Shown: positions 56,738-64,000 of the stretch, in pieces
How the letters are laid out: each line of letters opens with the position of its first letter
Numbering within the stretch: position 1 is the stretch's first letter
Assembly (NCBI RefSeq): GCF_008000995.1
Contig: NZ_CP042828.1
Location: forward strand, 1,612,001-1,676,000
Reading direction: 5' to 3'
DNA: 64,000 nt
DNA from: Ruania zhangjianzhongii
Lineage (GTDB): Bacteria > Actinomycetota > Actinomycetes > Actinomycetales > Beutenbergiaceae
Translations under genes and position numbers: made by a program
The notes under the pieces: model-generated
Database searches by the model: none
The model's input: only the letters and a program-made list of their open reading frames with translations
Told to the model about the DNA's origin: nothing

Positions 56738-57715
56738 TCAGACGGCGGCGAGCACCTCGCGCTCGAGGCGCTGGTAGGAGGTCTCCATTCCGTCGGTCAT
56801 GCCGGTGGCCAGCACCATGTCGCGCACCTCAGCGCTCGGATAGGTGATGACCTGGATGAGCAGCGTGCCGCCGTCGACGGCGGAGAGCGTGAGGTCGTTC
56901 CGGACCGGCTCGCCCGCCATGCCGATCATCGCCTCGGTGGTGACCTCGCGGTACGGAGCCTGAGCCGAGACCAGCTCACCGGTGAAGCCGAAGCCGGGCG
57001 CGCCGTCGTCAGACTCCCACTCGTACCGGTAGGACTCCCCGACGGCGGTGGCCACCTCACAGACGGTCATCCGCCAGCCGTCCGGACCGAGCATCCACCG
57101 CTTCAGCAGTTCTGGCTCGTGGTGGGCACGCCAGACCTGGTCCACCGTGCCGCGGATCACCCGGGAGACACGCACCTGCGTGTCAGAGAGGATCTGGGCC
57201 GCGACCGTGCGGTCCGCGGCGAATGAGGAGAGGTCGGCCAGTACCGTGTCCATCTGGCCGAGAGCTTGGGTCATCCCCTCCGGTGTGCCCATGGCGACCA
57301 GCTGCTCCAGGTCCGCCAGGGTGGCAAAGTGGCTCACCGCGGTGAAGGAGGAGCCCGCATCGAGGTCGGCGAACGTGACGGTGATCCGGGTGTGCGGCAA
57401 CGAGTCGTTGACCGTGCCGTCCTCGTGCGCGAAGCCTTCGATGATCTCGAACGCGCGACCCGCATCGACCGAGAGGAACTCCCAGTAGCCGTGGGCGCGG
57501 CTCCCGTCCGGGCCGGTCATGAAGTAGTCCGAGCGTCCGCCCGGGAAGGTCTCGTGCCGGATGAACGTCGCCGGCCAGGTGGGTGGGCCCCAGAACTGCT
57601 CCAGCTGCCGCGGGTCGAGCCAGGCCTCCCAGAGCCTGGTCCGGCTCGCCGCACACTCACCGACGATGGTGAGGGTGAGTGCTTCCGGGTCTTGGTGCAC
57701 GTCGGTGATCGGCAT
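56738..57715 (-). CDS. Tandem SRPBCC (AHSA1-like) domain protein
   Basis: A 325-residue protein with two AHSA1/START-type domains: residues about 15-155 (ASRTRLWEAWLDPRQLEQFW, then FADLDAGSSFTAV) and about 170-325 (GTVDQVWRAHHEPELLKRWM). Such domains bind hydrophobic ligands; genes paired with an ArsR regulator are common in actinobacteria, function unknown. ATG 57715 follows AAGGAG. It starts 4 bp after the ArsR stop, so both are one operon. Confidence 0.9.
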   Translation of the reverse strand: MPITDVHQDPEALTLTIVGECAASRTRLWEAWLDPRQLEQFWGPPTWPATFIRHETFPGGRSDYFMTGPDGSRAHGYWEFLSVDAGRAFEIIEGFAHEDGTVNDSLPHTRITVTFADLDAGSSFTAVSHFATLADLEQLVAMGTPEGMTQALGQMDTVLADLSSFAADRTVAAQILSDTQVRVSRVIRGTVDQVWRAHHEPELLKRWMLGPDGWRMTVCEVATAVGESYRYEWESDDGAPGFGFTGELVSAQAPYREVTTEAMIGMAGEPVRNDLTLSAVDGGTLLIQVITYPSAEVRDMVLATGMTDGMETSYQRLEREVLAAV

Positions 57716-57719
57716 CGGT

Positions 57720-58061
57720 CTACTCCTTCGGATCGTGGGCAAGCAGGTCATCGAGCTGACGACCACGCTCTCGCCAGAGGCCTTCGAGCTGGGTGAGCAG
57801 CACGCGGGCTCGGGCGAGACGTTCGGGGTCGCCGCGGACGAGACGTTCCCGCCCCCGACGCTCCTTGGTCACCAGACCCGCCTCCTGCAGCATCGCCACA
57901 TGCTTCTGTACTGCGGCGAAGGACATGTCGTAGTAGCTCGCCAGAGTGCTGACCGATGCCTCGCCCGCGAGGGTGCGGCGCAGGATGTCCCGTCGCGTCC
58001 CATCCGCCAGCGCACGGAAGAGGCGATCGATCTCGACTTCGGAGAACTGATCTACAACCAT
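57720..58061 (-). CDS. ArsR-family regulator
   Basis: A 113-residue winged-helix protein: LFRALADGTRRDILRRTLAG, then SVSTLASYYDMSFAAVQKHV as recognition helix, and GLVTKERRGRERLV as wing. No metal-binding cysteines are seen, so it belongs to the SRPBCC-linked group that does not sense metals. An inverted repeat overlaps its own start codon, indicating autoregulation. Confidence 0.92.
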   Translation of the reverse strand: MVVDQFSEVEIDRLFRALADGTRRDILRRTLAGEASVSTLASYYDMSFAAVQKHVAMLQEAGLVTKERRGRERLVRGDPERLARARVLLTQLEGLWRERGRQLDDLLAHDPKE

Positions 58062-58070
58062 TAGGTTGTA
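58053..58070 (-). promoter_or_regulatory. Operator overlapping the ArsR start codon
   Basis: tacaacc-atta-ggttgta, with perfect 7-bp arms (58053-58059, 58064-58070), covers the start codon (58059-58061). Likely self-repression of the ArsR-SRPBCC operon. Confidence 0.65.
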
Positions 58071-58188
58071 TGTTATGGGATGGCGGGGTGCTGGTCAAGG
58101 GGGAGAGCGCCGGGTGTGCATGATCGCCGATTCGGCAGTGCGCCCGCCCCGTCGATACCGCAGAGCACGACCACGCGTAGGAAGTATC

Positions 58189-58206
58189 GCGTGAATGGAT
58201 TCACGC
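58189..58206. promoter_or_regulatory. Inverted repeat between ArsR and CapA-like genes
   Basis: gcgtgaat (58189-58196) and attcacgc (58199-58206) form an 8-bp inverted repeat with a 2-bp centre. It lies 34 bp beyond the end of the CapA-like gene and may be a terminator or a protein site. The gap 58062-58239 has no gene. Confidence 0.4.
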
Positions 58207-58239
58207 CGGCAGGGCAGACACAGGGTGGCCAGGCCCGCG

Positions 58240-59550
58240 CTAGGACCGGGGGGTGACCTCGGCCGCATCGCCGGTGGGCTCCGGCGCCTCGGTACGCTCG
58301 GCGAAGTCAGCCCCTGAGGACTCCGCCATCACTTCCTGCACCCCGTCCATCCGGGACTCAAGTGTGCTGTTGTCCAGCTCGAGGCCGTCCGGCCGCTCGC
58401 CACCGAGCAGGTCGGCCAGCGGATAGACCACCTGACCACCGACGCGGTCCACGGTCATCGCCGTCCACTCCAGGCCGGTCACCCGGGCCGGACCTTCCAC
58501 CGGCTTGACCACAGTGGCGGTCATGAACAGCCCGGTTCCGGTCTGCGGGACGCAGCACTTGTCGTCCTGGTTGGAGATGAAGTTCCCCAACGAGTAGGCG
58601 ACCCACATCCCCTCCCCGTCCGGACCGCCGTCGAGCAGGGCGAACGGCTGCGGTACGTGCGGATGGTTGCCGATGATCAGGTCCACCTGGCCGGATTCGG
58701 CGAGCGCTTCGGCGAGCTCGGTCTGATCCTCGTTCGGGTAGCTCTGATACTCCACCCCCCAGTGCAGGGTGGCCACCACCAGGTCCGCACCGCCGTCCCG
58801 TGCGGCGCTGGCCTGCTCGATCAGCGTGTCGGCATCGAGGAGGCTCACCGACCACGGGGCATCGTCGGGGATCGGGAGCCCGTTGGTGCCGTAGGTGCCG
58901 CCGATCTGCGCCACGGTGATCTCCTGACCCCCGCGCTCAAGCTGGTACAACTGCGGTGCGTCGGCCTCCTCCTGGCTGCGCGCCGTGCCGACATGCCCGA
59001 GCCCGACGTCGTCGAAGACGTCCAGGGTGTAGGCGAGGTTGTCCTCACCGCGGTCCAAGGAGTGGTTCGTGCCGGTGGAGCAGCCGTCCCAGCCCAGGTC
59101 CGCCAGATTTTGTGGCAGCTGGTCCGGGGCGCCGAACAGTGGGTAGCCGGTGGGCTCCTCCTCGGGCAGCGAGAGTGGCACCTCCAAATTGCACAGTGCC
59201 AGGTCTACCCCTTCGCTCCAGTCCTGGGTGGCTGCCAGCATCGGGGTGAAGTCGTAACCGTCGTCCGTGCGCGATTCCTCGATCGGGGTGTCGTGCGGGA
59301 GTACGTCGCCTGCGGCGCCGATGGTGAAGGTTGCTTCCTCCTGCTCCGGCTCCGACGGCGTGGGGCTGCGTTCGTCGCTCGGCTGATCGGCCGGGTCGGT
59401 CGCCGTGGCCGTGTCCTCTGGCGGGCCATCGGTGCTGGTGGCGGGGTCCCAGGGTCGGGTGAAGAACAGCACCATCGCCACCACCAGCACGATCGTGAGA
59501 GCGGTCAGGGCAGCAGGAAGCACCCAGCGTTGCTGGGGGGAAGACGCCAT
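58240..59550 (-). CDS. CapA family protein
   Basis: A 436-residue protein of the CapA/PgsA metallophosphatase-like family. An N-terminal membrane anchor (VLPAALTALTIVLVVAMVLF, about 10-29) and an acidic Thr/Pro/Glu linker precede the domain with FTIGAAGDVLPHD, NLEVPLSLPEEE, TGTNHSLDRGEDN, VVATLHWGVEYQ and IIGNHPHVPQPF plus YSLGNFISNQ. In Bacillus CapA supports poly-gamma-glutamate export, but no cap operon is present here, so the role is open. TACAGT lies 8 nt before the ATG at 59550. Confidence 0.9.
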   Translation of the reverse strand: MASSPQQRWVLPAALTALTIVLVVAMVLFFTRPWDPATSTDGPPEDTATATDPADQPSDERSPTPSEPEQEEATFTIGAAGDVLPHDTPIEESRTDDGYDFTPMLAATQDWSEGVDLALCNLEVPLSLPEEEPTGYPLFGAPDQLPQNLADLGWDGCSTGTNHSLDRGEDNLAYTLDVFDDVGLGHVGTARSQEEADAPQLYQLERGGQEITVAQIGGTYGTNGLPIPDDAPWSVSLLDADTLIEQASAARDGGADLVVATLHWGVEYQSYPNEDQTELAEALAESGQVDLIIGNHPHVPQPFALLDGGPDGEGMWVAYSLGNFISNQDDKCCVPQTGTGLFMTATVVKPVEGPARVTGLEWTAMTVDRVGGQVVYPLADLLGGERPDGLELDNSTLESRMDGVQEVMAESSGADFAERTEAPEPTGDAAEVTPRS

Positions 59551-59603
59551 GGAACTGCACTGTAGCGCCGTCGGCTGGACCCTCCGTCCCCTACCCTGGA
59601 GAC

Positions 59604-60230
59604 GTGTCGAGCAACTCGGAGTCCCCGGCCCACCAACCCGCCAGCGCGGAGGGTCAATCGATCGCGCCGGTGTGGAACCTGCCGAACGTGCTCACTATGC
59701 TGCGCATCGCCTTGGTGCCCGTGTTCGTGGTGCTGCTCTGGCAGGACAGCACCGCCACCGCACTGGCCGCGCTCGCGGTGTTCCTCATCGCCGCCGCGAC
59801 CGACAAGCTCGACGGTACGATCGCCCGCCGTCGCGGCATCGTGACCAACTTCGGCAAGATCGCCGACCCTTTTGCGGACAAGCTGCTCACCGGTGCGGCG
59901 ATGGTGGTGCTCTCCGTCCTGGGTGTGATGCCGTGGTGGGCCACGATCCTCATCCTCATCCGGGAGATCGGGATCACCGTGCTCCGGTTCGTGATGGTGC
60001 GCCGGTCGGTGATCGCCGCATCCAACGGCGGCAAGCTGAAGACGGTGCTGCAGATCGTGTTCCTGTCGATGATGATGCTGCCGGCCGTTGACCTGGTCGG
60101 CTCTCCGCTGGGCGACTGGTGGGAGACGACCGCCTACGTGATCATGCTGCTCGCGACCGCAGTCACCGTGGTCACCGGTCTGGACTACTGCTGGCGCGCC
60201 TGGCGGATCACGCGCGACCAGAAGCAGTGA
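59604..60230 (+). CDS. pgsA: CDP-diacylglycerol-glycerol-3-phosphate 3-phosphatidyltransferase
   Basis: A 208-residue CDP-alcohol phosphatidyltransferase making phosphatidylglycerol phosphate. The family motif D-G-x2-A-R-x8-G-x3-D-x3-D is visible in LDGTIARRRGIVTNFGKIAD and PFADK. Several membrane helices follow (ATILILIREIGITVL, TAYVIMLLATAVTVVTGL). TACCCT (59592-59597) lies 6 nt before GTG 59604. Its stop overlaps the cinA GTG. Confidence 0.94.
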   Translation: MSSNSESPAHQPASAEGQSIAPVWNLPNVLTMLRIALVPVFVVLLWQDSTATALAALAVFLIAAATDKLDGTIARRRGIVTNFGKIADPFADKLLTGAAMVVLSVLGVMPWWATILILIREIGITVLRFVMVRRSVIAASNGGKLKTVLQIVFLSMMMLPAVDLVGSPLGDWWETTAYVIMLLATAVTVVTGLDYCWRAWRITRDQKQ

Positions 60231-60691
60231 CCACCGGCGTCGCCGCGCAGGTGATCATGCGGCTGCGCAGCAGCCGGCTGACCCTCGCGGTGGCGGAATC
60301 GCTCACCGGCGGCCTGCTCGGTGCCGAGCTCGTCGCGGTGCCGGGCGCGTCAGCAGTCTTCCGTGGTGGCGCACTCACTTATGCCACCGATAGCAAGGCT
60401 GAGGTGCTTGGCGTAGATGCGGAACTGCTCGCCAGCTCCGGTCCGGTGCATCCGCAGGTGGCCGTGCAGATGGCCGACGGCGCCCGGTCGCTTTTCGGCG
60501 CCGACCTCGCCCTGGCCACCACGGGTGTGGCCGGCCCGGGCCCGGCGGATGGGCATCCCGCCGGCACCGTGTACGTCGCGTGCACCGGGCAGGGGCGCTC
60601 GCCTCAGGTGCGCTGGCACCTGCTGGCCGGGGGGCGCCCGGCGGTGCGCGCAGCCGCAGTGCAACTGGCGCTGGCGCTGCTGCTCGACTGA
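60227..60691 (+). CDS. CinA C-terminal-type nicotinamide-nucleotide amidohydrolase
   Basis: A 154-residue PncC/CinA-C domain: LAVAESLTGGLLGAELVAVP, GGALTYATDSKAEVLGVD, and TGVAGPGPADGHPAGTVYVA. It should deamidate NMN, though the usual N-terminal CinA domain is absent. GTG 60227 overlaps the pgsA stop (GTGA). The pgsA-cinA-clgR order is typical of actinobacteria. Confidence 0.93.
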   Translation: MTTGVAAQVIMRLRSSRLTLAVAESLTGGLLGAELVAVPGASAVFRGGALTYATDSKAEVLGVDAELLASSGPVHPQVAVQMADGARSLFGADLALATTGVAGPGPADGHPAGTVYVACTGQGRSPQVRWHLLAGGRPAVRAAAVQLALALLLD

Positions 60692-60982
60692 CCGATCGAG
60701 CCCGATTCGAACACGCTCGGCGCATCCGAACGCGCTGATAGGGGTGTTCGTATGGGCTACCAGTGTTCCCATGCGCGCGAGTGCGGGTGAGAATGAGGGC
60801 AGGTATGGGTGAGCCTGCGGGGAGGTGCCGGTGAATGTGGCGCAGTTCACGTGCGGAACAGAACGCAGGGCTGACGCGTTGGGGGGAGTAATGATGCAGA
60901 CACGTTCGCCGAAGACGCCCCGGGTGGCGACCGGGCCCCGCAGTGGATGGTCGTCGACCCGGCCACCACGCGATACCAAGCG

Positions 60983-61010
60983 CGCACCTGTCGGTGCGGC
61001 AAGGTACGGT
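60983..61010 (+). promoter_or_regulatory. clgR promoter with palindromic operator
   Basis: cgcacc-tgtc-ggtgcg (60983-60998), perfect 6-bp arms, lies upstream of TACGGT (61005-61010). It resembles the CGC-N-GCG type of ClgR sites and suggests autoregulation. The 364-bp gap 60692-61055 otherwise shows partial repeats (gtgttcg at 60746, gtgttcc at 60763) and no gene that I can support. Confidence 0.5.
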
Positions 61011-61055
61011 AGGAGTACAGCAGTCGAAGGCAGCATGCGAGAGGAGGGACGCACC

Positions 61056-61367
61056 ATGGTGGTACTACGGCGCGAGATCGGTGACGTCCTTCGTGGCGCT
61101 CGCCAGGGGCAGGGACGCACGCTGCGCGAGGTCTCCTCAGCAGCGCGAGTGTCCCTCGGTTACCTCTCCGAGGTGGAACGTGGGCAGAAGGAGGCCTCTT
61201 CGGAGTTGCTCTCCTCGATCTGCACCGCACTGAGCATCCCGATGTCAGTGGTGCTGCGCGAGGTCTCCGACCGGGTCGCGCTCGCCGAAGGGGTGGCCAT
61301 CCCGGACACCATTCCGGCGGACTTCATCAACCAGTTCGGTCACGACGAGGACCTCGCCGCGGTCTGA
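61056..61367 (+). CDS. clgR: XRE-family regulator, ClgR type
   Basis: A 103-residue regulator. The helix-turn-helix is [20 protein letters not shown] followed by [17 protein letters not shown], the ClgR signature region. In actinobacteria ClgR activates clp protease and other stress genes. GAGAGGAGGG lies before ATG 61056; the frame is open upstream without similarity. Context downstream of pgsA-cinA supports the name. Confidence 0.9.
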   Translation: MVVLRREIGDVLRGARQGQGRTLREVSSAARVSLGYLSEVERGQKEASSELLSSICTALSIPMSVVLREVSDRVALAEGVAIPDTIPADFINQFGHDEDLAAV

Positions 61368-61397
61368 CGAACCAGGTGGCTTGACCGCAGGCTCTCG

Positions 61398-61434
61398 GTC
61401 GGCTGACGCGCTCAGTGTCGGCTGAGGCGCTCAG
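61398..61434. repeat. Two 18-bp repeats at the nei gene end
   Basis: gtcggctgacgcgctcag (61398-61415) and gtcggctgaggcgctcag (61417-61434) differ at one base. The second contains the TGA of the minus-strand nei gene. Confidence 0.88.
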
Positions 61435-62222
61435 CCCGGCTGGCATGCGGGACAGTGGAACGCGGGCCGTTCCATGGCCGACGGCCCGATCGAGGCCATG
61501 GCAATCGGCGTCCCGCAGCGAGCACAGGCCAGTCCCTCCCGGCCGTGCACGTGCGTGCTCTGCTCCCGGCTGCCGGTGGCGGTGAGGGTGGGAGCGTCGG
61601 CCGAACGGCGCATCAGCGCCGCCGCCGTGGCGTACAGCGCACGCGCGTCCGGCACCAGCTCCACCATCCGCCACGGACTGATCTGGTGCCGCCAGAGGGT
61701 CTCGGCCAGATAGATCGTGCCGATCCCGGCCGCCACCGACTGGTCCAGCAACACCTCGCCCGCCGGGCGGCCCCTCGACCGCGTGAAGTTCGCCGCCGCG
61801 AGATCGAGGGCGGCGTCCAGCGCCTCACCCTGAGCCATCAGGTTCGGGCCCAGGTGGCTCAACAGGCGTGCCTCGTCCCGCGTGCGCAGCACGGTGAGCA
61901 TGCCCAGCTGCTCACCCACACAGGTCCACTGCTGGGTCGCCAGGACGGCCCGCACCCTCGGTTGCCGCAGCGGTTCCGGCGGGGTCCGGGTGGTTCGAGC
62001 GCGCCACACGCCGTCCATCCGCATATGCGTGTGCAGCGTGCGGCCATCGTCGAACCGGGTGAGCAGATGTTTGCCGTAGCTCACCGTGCCGGTGCTGCGG
62101 CGACCGGTGAAGTCCGCCCCGGCGGCTTCGGGCCAGCGCAGGTCGGAACGGACCAGCACCTGATCGGCCAGGCTGCGGGTGAGCAGCCGCGCCAGCCGAG
62201 CCAGCACGTCACCTTCGGGCAC
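61431..62222 (-). CDS. nei: Endonuclease VIII (Nei-type) DNA glycosylase
   Basis: A 263-residue glycosylase of the actinobacterial Nei group. The N-terminus PEGDVLARLARLL provides Pro2 and Glu3; the H2TH segment is LLDQSVAAGIGTIYLAETLW; the zinc finger is CARCGTPI ... CPAC. GTG 62222 is the start (VPEGD), 3 bp after the lhr stop, forming the usual lhr-nei pair. It is the second Fpg/Nei protein in the window. Confidence 0.93.
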   Translation of the reverse strand: MPEGDVLARLARLLTRSLADQVLVRSDLRWPEAAGADFTGRRSTGTVSYGKHLLTRFDDGRTLHTHMRMDGVWRARTTRTPPEPLRQPRVRAVLATQQWTCVGEQLGMLTVLRTRDEARLLSHLGPNLMAQGEALDAALDLAAANFTRSRGRPAGEVLLDQSVAAGIGTIYLAETLWRHQISPWRMVELVPDARALYATAAALMRRSADAPTLTATGSREQSTHVHGREGLACARCGTPIAMASIGPSAMERPAFHCPACQPG

Positions 62223-62225
62223 CGC

Positions 62226-64000
62226 TCACCGCCTCGGGATCCGCAACCCGCTCGGTGCGGCGATGAAGCCGGCTTCGGTCAGCGCCGCCGCCGTTGCCGA
62301 GGTGCTGCCCAGCGCGCGCTGCCCGTCGATCCGGGTCACGGTGAACCGGCCCAGCGCACCGCTGCCGGCCACCGCCACCAGCTCGGCCGCGGCGGCGGCT
62401 AACGGCTCCGGCTCGGCGGTGAACGCGAGCACCGAGCGGGCGCCGCGCTCGAGGTAGAGCACCAGTTGCCCGCCGACCAGCACCACGCTCGCGCCCACTT
62501 TGCGCCCGGGCCGGTGGCCGGTCGCCTCTCCCGCCACGGAGACTGGATCCGGCCAGCCCAGCGCCGCGCCGTAGGGGTTGGCCGGGTCGGTGGCGGCCAG
62601 CAGCAGGGAACCCGCACCATCGGGCTCGGCGGCGCGGAGCGCATCCACCGCATCCGGAAGTGCGAACAGCGCCCCGCCCAGGCCTTCCACGAAATACCCG
62701 CGCCGCACCTGCCCGGACTCCTCCAGCTGGCCGAGTACCCGGTAGGCGGTGGAGAAGCCGCCGGGCAGGCGATCGGCCGCACTGCCACGGGTGACCAGGC
62801 CATCCCGGTCGATCAGCGCCAGCGCCGCCATCGTCGCCCGCCGGCCCGGTTCGCTGCGCGCCCGCACCAGCGACCAGCGACCCAATGCCTCGTCCGGTAT
62901 GGAGCGCGCCGCACGCGCCCCACCCGCACGCAGCCCACCTGCACCCGCACCACCCGCACTCGCAGCTGAGATCATCGGCGCCCCCTGGTCCAGACTCGCC
63001 CCACGTAGCGCCAGGGCCCGCAACGAACGGCCCCGAGGCCGCGCCCGCCGGCGAGCGTTCGTCCCCGGGCGCGGGCGCGCCCCCAACCGGGCCCGTAACG
63101 GCGTGAGCGTGTCATTGGTGACCAGCCCGGCCCAGACGGTCTCCCACAGCGCATCCAGCAGCTCCGATTCTGACGGCGCCTGCTCACCGAGCTGCTCCAC
63201 CACACCGGCGGCCAGGTCCCGGAAGAACACCCCGCCACCACCGGCGAGCACCTCCAGCACGGCTGCCGGTACGGGCCCGGTGACCTCCTCCGGTTCCGGT
63301 GCCAGATCTGCGACCGCTTCGGCCGGCAGCAGCGCGACCAGGCCGTCGTTGCCCGGTCCGCCACCGGCCCCGACCCAGATCACCTCACCGGAGCTGGTCA
63401 GCTCATCGAGCATCTCCGGGGTGTAGTCCCGCACCCGCGCCGGCAGCACCATCGACTCCCACGCCGAGGCGGCCACGCCCGCCCCGGCGAGCTGGTCGAT
63501 CACCGCGAGTACGCCGTCGACCCCGCGCAGCGCCCGCACCTGGTGCCACCGCGGCAGGTAGACCGCGAGCTGTTCACCCGGGACCGCCTCCACCTCAGCG
63601 CGCAGCGCCGCCAACGAACGGCGCCGGATCCGGCGCAGCACGTCCGCATCGCAGTAGTCCGGACCGGGCAACTGCGCGCTAGCCGGGGTGTGGGCCTGCG
63701 CGGGGCGAAGCGTTCCGGCGGCGAGCACCGCGCGGCTGGTCAGATCGTCCAGCACTGGAGCCACCGCGCCGATTCCGAGGCCGTAGTGGCCGGCGAGCTC
63801 CTGCGCGCGGAACGGGCCGTGCGTGCGGGAGTACCGGCGGACCAGGTCCACCAGCGCGGACGGCACCGGCTCCAGCAGCTCCTCGGGCAGCCCCGGCGGC
63901 AGCGCCACGCCGAGCCCGTCCCGCAACCGGGCCGCGTCCTCCACTACTGCCCACCGTGCCTGGCCGCCGACCCGAACCTCGATCACCCGTCGTGCGGTCT
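62226..64000 (-). CDS. lhr: Lhr-type ATP-dependent helicase, C-terminal part (cut by window edge)
   Basis: About 590 residues of a very large helicase (Lhr proteins are about 1500 residues). The visible part begins RVGGQARWAVVEDAARLRDG, typical after the helicase core, continues with winged-helix-like repeats (LVRRYSRTHGPFRAQELAGH) and ends with GSTSATAAALTEAGFIAAPS. The motor domains lie beyond 64000, so no Walker motifs can be shown. A Gly/Ala/Arg-rich segment (about residues 325-380) is less conserved. Lhr with Nei points to DNA repair. Confidence 0.9.
   Translation of the reverse strand, partial: TARRVIEVRVGGQARWAVVEDAARLRDGLGVALPPGLPEELLEPVPSALVDLVRRYSRTHGPFRAQELAGHYGLGIGAVAPVLDDLTSRAVLAAGTLRPAQAHTPASAQLPGPDYCDADVLRRIRRRSLAALRAEVEAVPGEQLAVYLPRWHQVRALRGVDGVLAVIDQLAGAGVAASAWESMVLPARVRDYTPEMLDELTSSGEVIWVGAGGGPGNDGLVALLPAEAVADLAPEPEEVTGPVPAAVLEVLAGGGGVFFRDLAAGVVEQLGEQAPSESELLDALWETVWAGLVTNDTLTPLRARLGARPRPGTNARRRARPRGRSLRALALRGASLDQGAPMISAASAGGAGAGGLRAGGARAARSIPDEALGRWSLVRARSEPGRRATMAALALIDRDGLVTRGSAADRLPGGFSTAYRVLGQLEESGQVRRGYFVEGLGGALFALPDAVDALRAAEPDGAGSLLLAATDPANPYGAALGWPDPVSVAGEATGHRPGRKVGASVVLVGGQLVLYLERGARSVLAFTAEPEPLAAAAAELVAVAGSGALGRFTVTRIDGQRALGSTSATAAALTEAGFIAAPSGLRIPRR

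Noticed and set aside
60700-60770. SOS box or repeat-based regulatory site upstream of clgR
   Set aside because: ttcgaacac near 60706 lacks the matching gttcga half; the gtgttcg/gtgttcc pair is too short to call.

Overview
The window is chromosomal DNA from a high-GC actinobacterium. Pointers are GC-rich third codon positions, frequent GTG starts, YlxR, a ClgR-type regulator, Lhr next to a GTG-initiated Nei, the MEP isoprenoid enzymes Dxr and IspG, and an XerC-type recombinase. The ffh-rpsP-khpA-rimM-trmD-rplS-lepB-rnhB and rpsB-tsf-pyrH-frr-cdsA-rlmN orders and the bacterial-type ProS fit the Micrococcales; placing it nearer Ruania, Georgenia or Beutenbergia is only a guess. No rRNA, tRNA, CRISPR array, insertion sequence or prophage was recognised.

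Layout. 1-5.7 kb: the end of ffh, an amidohydrolase and a YtrA-type GntR/ABC-exporter operon with its own operator. 5.7-11.1 kb: ribosome and RNA genes (rpsP, khpA, rimM, a trmD-acetyltransferase fusion, rplS) followed by lepB, rnhB and a DUF2469 gene. 11.4-18.7 kb: yraN-comM-dprA, a divergent SDR/MarR pair, xerC, a methyltransferase and an M23 peptidase. 18.8-29.3 kb: rpsB-tsf, pyrH-frr-cdsA-rlmN, a DivIVA-like gene, dxr-rseP and ispG. 29.3-34.3 kb: a GNAT, an Fpg-family glycosylase, proS and a lipoprotein. 34.3-46.9 kb: rimP-nusA-ylxR-infB-rbfA-truB-ribF-rpsO-pnp, an M16 peptidase and dapB. 47-55.2 kb: a YqhA-type membrane protein, a GNAT, dapA-rnj, a TetR/membrane-protein pair and ftsK. 59.6-64 kb: pgsA-cinA-clgR, nei and the C-terminal part of lhr.

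The accessory part lies between ftsK and pgsA (55.2-59.6 kb). It begins with an AT-richer three-ORF cassette at 55.3-56.6 kb. The first ORF encodes a DCC/thioredoxin-like fragment. The second encodes a protein with a twin-arginine signal and a nine-cysteine, halocin C8-like C-terminus. The third encodes a 50-residue, two-helix membrane peptide that could be the immunity factor. An 11-bp tandem duplication separates the first two frames, and removing one copy fuses them in frame. This cassette is the best candidate for a new system in the window. An SRPBCC/ArsR pair and a CapA-like gene fill the rest of the island.

Two patterns recur. Short tandem repeats, each with its own unit, sit at the 3' ends of many genes and often include the stop codon (eleven arrays). 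Many genes also have a -10-like hexamer 6-7 nt before the start codon, as expected for leaderless transcripts; this was used to choose several starts.
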